Positions 40,601-46,600 of a stretch of DNA of 64,000 nucleotides are shown here, in pieces. Below the pieces are notes generated by a model. It worked only from the letters and a program-made list of their open reading frames with translations. It did not search any database and was not told where the DNA came from. This stretch comes from Diphasiastrum complanatum (Eukaryota > Streptophyta > Lycopodiopsida > Lycopodiales > Lycopodiaceae): assembly GCA_029204225.1 (NCBI GenBank), contig CM055094.1, forward strand, positions 28,134,107 to 28,198,106, given 5' to 3'. Both the position numbers and the translations under genes were made by a program. Position 1 is the first letter of the stretch. The number at the start of each line of letters is the position of its first letter.

Positions 40601-43600
40601 AGCAGATTATAGTATGCTCATGTTGATGAGGCTAGTCGTCAGTTCTGAAATATCCAATTGCAGGGTTATGTCTTGCTGGAATCAGAAGTAGAAAGACCGC
40701 TCTGAATTTCCAGATTTTTTGTAATGAATGTGTAAGTAATTCAAATGACATTAAGAATAGCAGAAAAATTAGCAAAAGTGGATCAGGATGCCGATTGCAG
40801 TGGATTGAATAGATAGCAAACAATGCTGGCAAGTTAATAACAATCTGGCAAGAGTACAAAGGAATAGTAGATTGGGTAAGACTTGATTGTGTAGATTCAG
40901 GTACAATGAGCAATCAAAGAGGTTAGATCAAATACGTTCCTAGAACAATACGGTTGGTTAAGAACTCATGAATAATATTGTTCAGCAAATTATGGACATC
41001 AAAGAATAAAAAATGGTATTCACAAAAAACAATAAAGAACAGAGAAATGCCGATCCAGCCTCAAGCTAGAGTTTGGTAAGTTAATAATGGCACATAAAGT
41101 GCGTCACGTCACCTTCCAAGTGATCAAAAGGAGAAGAATCAAATTATCAGGAACCAAAATTATCAATTGAGCCAGAAGATGGCCTTGTGCCAAAAGTTTT
41201 TATGCATTTGGACCTTGTTAACTCAAGTTTAACTTTTTAGCTAGTCCAAATTACTTAGTAAACCCTCCTTTCTTCATTGAAGGGCTAGAAATGGGCTCTT
41301 CTTTTGGGCCCCATTAAGCACTCGACTTTATTATTAATCGATAATTGCTTCTCTACTTACTGTACTTTGCAAAATTGCTTTTTTATGACAACTACAGCTC
41401 TGACTTTCTTCTTGTACTGCAATTTGCAATGATAGTCAAGAATGTAGTGCAAACCTTGCTGAAAGCAAATATCAGCTCTTGAACAGAGATTTTGCTCCAG
41501 CCAGCAAGCTTTTTAAGAACCCTCCATATTAGAAGTCACATTAGTAAACAATAGGCAGTTTACATGAAGAGCGATCACATACTAGGTTTGAAAGGAGCAC
41601 TTTCTTGAGAATGCACGATGATCCTCCACTAGAGACCCGAGTTGCCTCCTGGTTAGCCCGACGTCTGGCCGCCCTTTCCCTGACCATGATGAGTTGCCGT
41701 CGTCTGAAGTTCTTCCGATCTGCTCATCCAAATCCAGCTCGACAGCGGGGACAGAAGCCATAGCGGGGGCGGGTGGCTCCGGTTCCGGATTTCTTTGCCG
41801 AGTCTGTTGCAGCATCTCTCGGATATCTGCCTCTTGCTTCCGATGTCTTTCGTTGTGCCTTCGGATATCTTCCTCAAGCTTCCTCCTGGCTTCGCCCTCG
41901 GGCTTCGGTGGTATGCGCTCTGCCATCTCGATCGACCTTCTCCTCACAACACCCTGGTCCTTGAACACCCTCTCACAGCACCCTGGCTCTCAAACAACCT
42001 CTCACAGCCTGTCACCGGCTCTCGCTTGCTCTCTCATTGTCTATCACTAGCTCTCTCACAGCCTCTGAAAATGCCAACCACAATGGCATTCTGAGTGCTT
42101 ATTTATCCCCACAGCCTAATCGGCCATGTGGACCCCCATCATCCCTCCATGTGCCTCTGTACCTACCCCCATGTGATGCTCCCCCCGTGTGTTGCTCTCC
42201 CATTGGCCCCATGGTCTGCTCACCACAGTGCCCATATGTCGTTGCACCAGTCCCCTGCACCATGTACTGTACCCTCTTTTTTTACACCTAGAACCCCTTT
42301 TTTTTCCATTTTTTTGACCTATTTTGGTAGGTAATAGGCAAAAAATAAATACTAAAAATATTAAAAAAATATATTAAATATGGTACCGCCCTGGTACCGC
42401 AGATCCCAGGGCGGTACCGTACCGGCACTATGATGCAAACACGGGAGTGAAACCATCAGCCCCACCCTGGGGGGAGGGTAATGCTAGACGCCTCTATCTG
42501 CCAAATGCTCACTCCACTTATGGCCGAGGGCCTCTCTAATCTTATTATCAACCTAAAACAAAGCAACTCAAGGAGTGTTGTTGTTAGGGATTATAAGTCC
42601 CCAGTGTCACTGTTGTGACAGTGTCAAAAGACTGTGTTCCAAAGGATCAGCATTAAGTTATGAATGCTCCCGTACTGGAAAGCCTTTTTAACTCAATGCA
42701 ACAAAAATTTTAGTAAATATCAAATTATGCTGCCACAACAACTGAATCATCCTGTGCACCATCCCCTGAATCAACCTGTGCCTCATCATGTGCACCCTGT
42801 AGACTCTGCATGGCCTCCCAATCTGTGCAATCAAAGTCATCTGGTGCCTCCTCTGGTGTGCTGTCGTAGTAACGGCCATGAATCTGTACTGCACGCATCC
42901 AAACAGCTGCGGGACCGACATCTAAATCACTCTGCCCTCTATCAAGAGCCTCCTCCATCACGTCGACATAGGTAGGTATGCCACTGGCCCCCCCCTGTGT
43001 GCCCTACCTGTCTCCCGGTATAACCTGTGCCATGTGCCCCACCTCTGCCACGTGATGCACCTGTGACCCCTGCTCGTGGCGTGTGCCCTGCACTTGTATC
43101 ATCTGCCTCATCCCTCTCTGATCTGGCAAACACAACCCGAATGGGCTCATCCTCATCATGCTCATCCTCTGACACTGGCTCATCCGCCTCATACAATGGG
43201 AGCTCTCTGTGCTCAAGCCCAAGCTCTCTCTCTCATCTCAGCAAGCTCCCTCTCTCTCTCTGCCATCAACTGTGTGCCCAAGTCATCTGCAGGCATGGGA
43301 TGGACGCTGTCTGTAGGCAAGTGAACCTAGCGCTCCAAATCAGATATCTTCGTCTGCAAGGTCAAAATTGAGCGTGTCAGGACAACAATTTTACCAAAAA
43401 TTGAAACCTACATTTTAGTGAGACGTCAACCAACATGCTATGGGAGAAAAGCCCATCACCTGCAATGCGCTCGTAATGGTCGGTAGTCTCCTGGCGAGAC
43501 GTGCGTTGGTGCTACAGAACACCAACCGCTCCAACTGACTCACTGACAGACTGTTTCTTCTCCTCGTGTGAATGAGGGCCCATGTGCTCCAATTACGCTC

Positions 43601-46600
43601 ACACACGGAGGCAGCGCAATCCTATGGTACGTGCAATGAAATGGTTCAGCACACGTGCAGGGGTGGAACGTCAACGAAACACAGCAAGGGAGGATGAGAT
43701 GAGATGCATACCTGTGAAAGGACCCGCAGTGCAAGACGCTGTATGGAGGGATAGGTGCTACCGAACATGGTCCACCAGGTAATGGGGAGCTGCCTCCTCT
43801 CTGGATCCTGAGCAGTTGGGTGACCGAACGTGCCCATCCCGAAACTAAATGCAGCTAGCTCCTCCATGAGTCTGATAGGATCCAAGCCAATGTGTGGACC
43901 CACCCTGTAGATGTACTGAAGCCAATCCGCCTCGAGCTCCCCGTCTCATATCTGTGTCGGAGAAAGGAAGAGGGGATGCAAGATGTGTGCAACGCTGTGG
44001 ATACTCCTGTGAAAGTAGTTCCACCGCGTCTCCCAGATGAACCTCAGCTCCGTCATCCTGCACGATGAAGCAAATTTTGGAAAAAATGTAACATCGACAA
44101 AAAAACAAACTAGTAAACACTGAAAAAATAAAGACCATTTACAACACTTTACCGCTTACGTCTCTGGCTGCAAGATGGGTAGCTGCAGGAACTGTGCGAT
44201 CCGGTCCATCAGCTCATACACCAGTCCAAGTGTGGACCCCTCGCTGTCAACCATGCGGAGCACAATGTAGAGTGGTCGAAGGAGTCCTGACAATGTCTGT
44301 GCATCCCTCCAGAACTGGTCTCCCCTCACCGTGGAAGAAAAGTGCTCCCCATCCTCCGTGTGCTGAAATGTACTGGCACGCCAAAGACTACTGGCAACCA
44401 TCCGTAGAAGCTGTGCCTTGCTCTTGATCAAACGGTCGATGACCACCAGGTCGAATGCAAAGCGTGTGGGGGCTGGCTTACGAAGGTCCAAATGGCTGAA
44501 CACCCGGAACATGGCAAGAACACGCCTCTTCCTGGTGACAAAGGTCACCAGGAAGAGGGCCTCGCGGACGATGGCTCTAACCCAAGGAAGTGCACCTATG
44601 TCCCCCATCAAAAGGTCTATGTCGTGCGCCGCACAGGGGGTATGGACGATGTGAGGGAACTCGGCCTCTAGCAGGACACCCATCTGAACACAGTTGGTGG
44701 CATTGTCTGTCACCACCGTGGGACTCTCTAGCTAGGGCTAACAGACTGTGCAAGGCGGAATGCCCTTCTGAAGGGCTCAGAATCGGTGATGGCAAAAGGT
44801 AGGTTCAGCTTGTAAATCAAACTGGCCACGGCCTGTGTGGCCTCTCTGTCCATGTGCGGCTGATGGTCTGCGAATGGTCTGCTGCACAAGGGCTCTACCT
44901 GGTGGGCGACGAGTCGTGGACCTCCAGCACGGTGCACCAACCGTGACGGGAATGGACGATGACACGACAGGCTGGGCACTGGTGGATGCATCAGCTGTAG
45001 ACGTGGAATGGGGAGAGTGGGATGCACTGGCAGGGATGGGTGCAGCAGCATAGGTGGGGTGCACTGGTGGAGGGGCAACATCTGGCATGGGGTACGAAAA
45101 CTGCTGGCTGAGGAGGTCATCCGGATGGGAAGGGAAGGAAGAAGGAATGTCATCCACATCCTCGAAGGCCTCACCAGTAGCATCCTAGGCCTGCTCGGGT
45201 GGCGGAGAATCCATGAGAAAATCCTAAACCGGGGGTGTGCGAGCAGCAGGACGTGGTGGTGGAACCGCAGTGGCAACTGGCGGACGTGATGGGACGGGAT
45301 CTATTGGAATGGGTGCAGATGGGAGTGCGTGTGGCGGAACTGTCTGAGGGGGATGAGGGGTAATGGGACGGGATGAGGATGGACTCCCTCTCCTCGTGTG
45401 TGCCAGCGAAGCAGGCAACAACTCTGGGTCAGCCACATAAGGAGCGGTGCAAAACCGGAGGACGCCCTCCGATATGGTGTTCTCCCCCGCCACGAGCCGC
45501 GGCCCGTAGGTGTCCAATAGTCGCTGCCTGTCGGGGACAGACATGCTGCCACAAGGGGCAACATTTAAGGTGGCACCATTTTTGGCGCGTGCACCGAGCA
45601 GATGGCCTTTAAGGCGAGTGAGGGACGCAACAAATCGACGAGACATTATCGGCAACGCACGATCTTCTGACCGGTCTTGTTGGTCTTGTCGGCAACCCGC
45701 CTGACAATGTCTACCTCGTCCCACAGACCGGAAAGGTCGGATTGCACCATTGCGATGGAGAAAACTAGGGAAAAAATGCAGATGAAGCTAAGACTGGAAG
45801 GATGGATTGCTGGAAAAAAAACAGCAGGGTTCACTATTGGAGAGACGCTGAAAATGTGCGAATGCAGGGCGAAGCAAGTCGGATGCAAGGTAGGGCGTTG
45901 CGTGGGCGAAGGGCGACGCAAATGCGGGGCGGAACCAACAGCGATGGCAGGGCAGAGGAGGGTGCAAAAAAATTTCAGAGGAAACGCGAGGGGGGCGGGT
46001 AGGTGTTTAGGTCAAATTTTTTTTAAAAAAAAAATTAAGTATTAAATAATATTTATATTGTGGTACCGCGGTACCGGGATCCGCGGTACCTGGTACCGCG
46101 GGACCTATGGTTTGCATGTTTACAGACATTTTTGCTGGTGGTTCAATGTATTTTGGCTCAATTTGAATGGAAAAGACAGTAGCTGTGAAGTTAATCAGGA
46201 TATAGTGTAAGGCAAATTTGCACAGCAGCCTACTATTTATAATGTAGCCTGTAAGATGTATTTTGTTCTTACAAGTCCCCATATAAAGTTCCAAGCCGAA
46301 AAAACACAAACAAAGAAATTTAAATGTAATAAGGATATAAAGTTCCAAGCCGAAAAACACAAACAAAGAAATTTAAATGTAATAAGGAATTGTTTAGTAC
46401 AACGTTTTCAAATGTCTCCCTTCTCCTTGCAAACATGTTTGCACGTTTGCCACATTTGCTGGTAACTATGTTGTTTGCTGAGAATGTAGCCCATCCTTCC
46501 TGCATCTTGTCCATGTGCTTAACGGCCCCCTGTTTCTCTGTTTTCAAAGCTTATTGAACCTATGACTAGACATTTAAATTCTGGCAACAAGACGTAATTC

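Larger units (their letters stand above)
41636..46109. mobile_element. hAT copy 3, rearranged by inversion and deletion
   Basis: The right end is normal: transposase 5' end, GGTACC array, tip CTATG at 46109, then the 8-mer GTTTGCAT. The left end is present but inverted: part of ORF1 (minus), its upstream region, a shortened GGTACC array and tip CTATG at 42432, followed by ATGCAAAC, the exact reverse complement of GTTTGCAT. Bases 42433-42741 are therefore inverted flanking DNA. The homology edges are 41636 (inside ORF1) and about 42742 (inside the transposase tail), and about 1.5 kb between them is lost. Confidence 0.85.
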
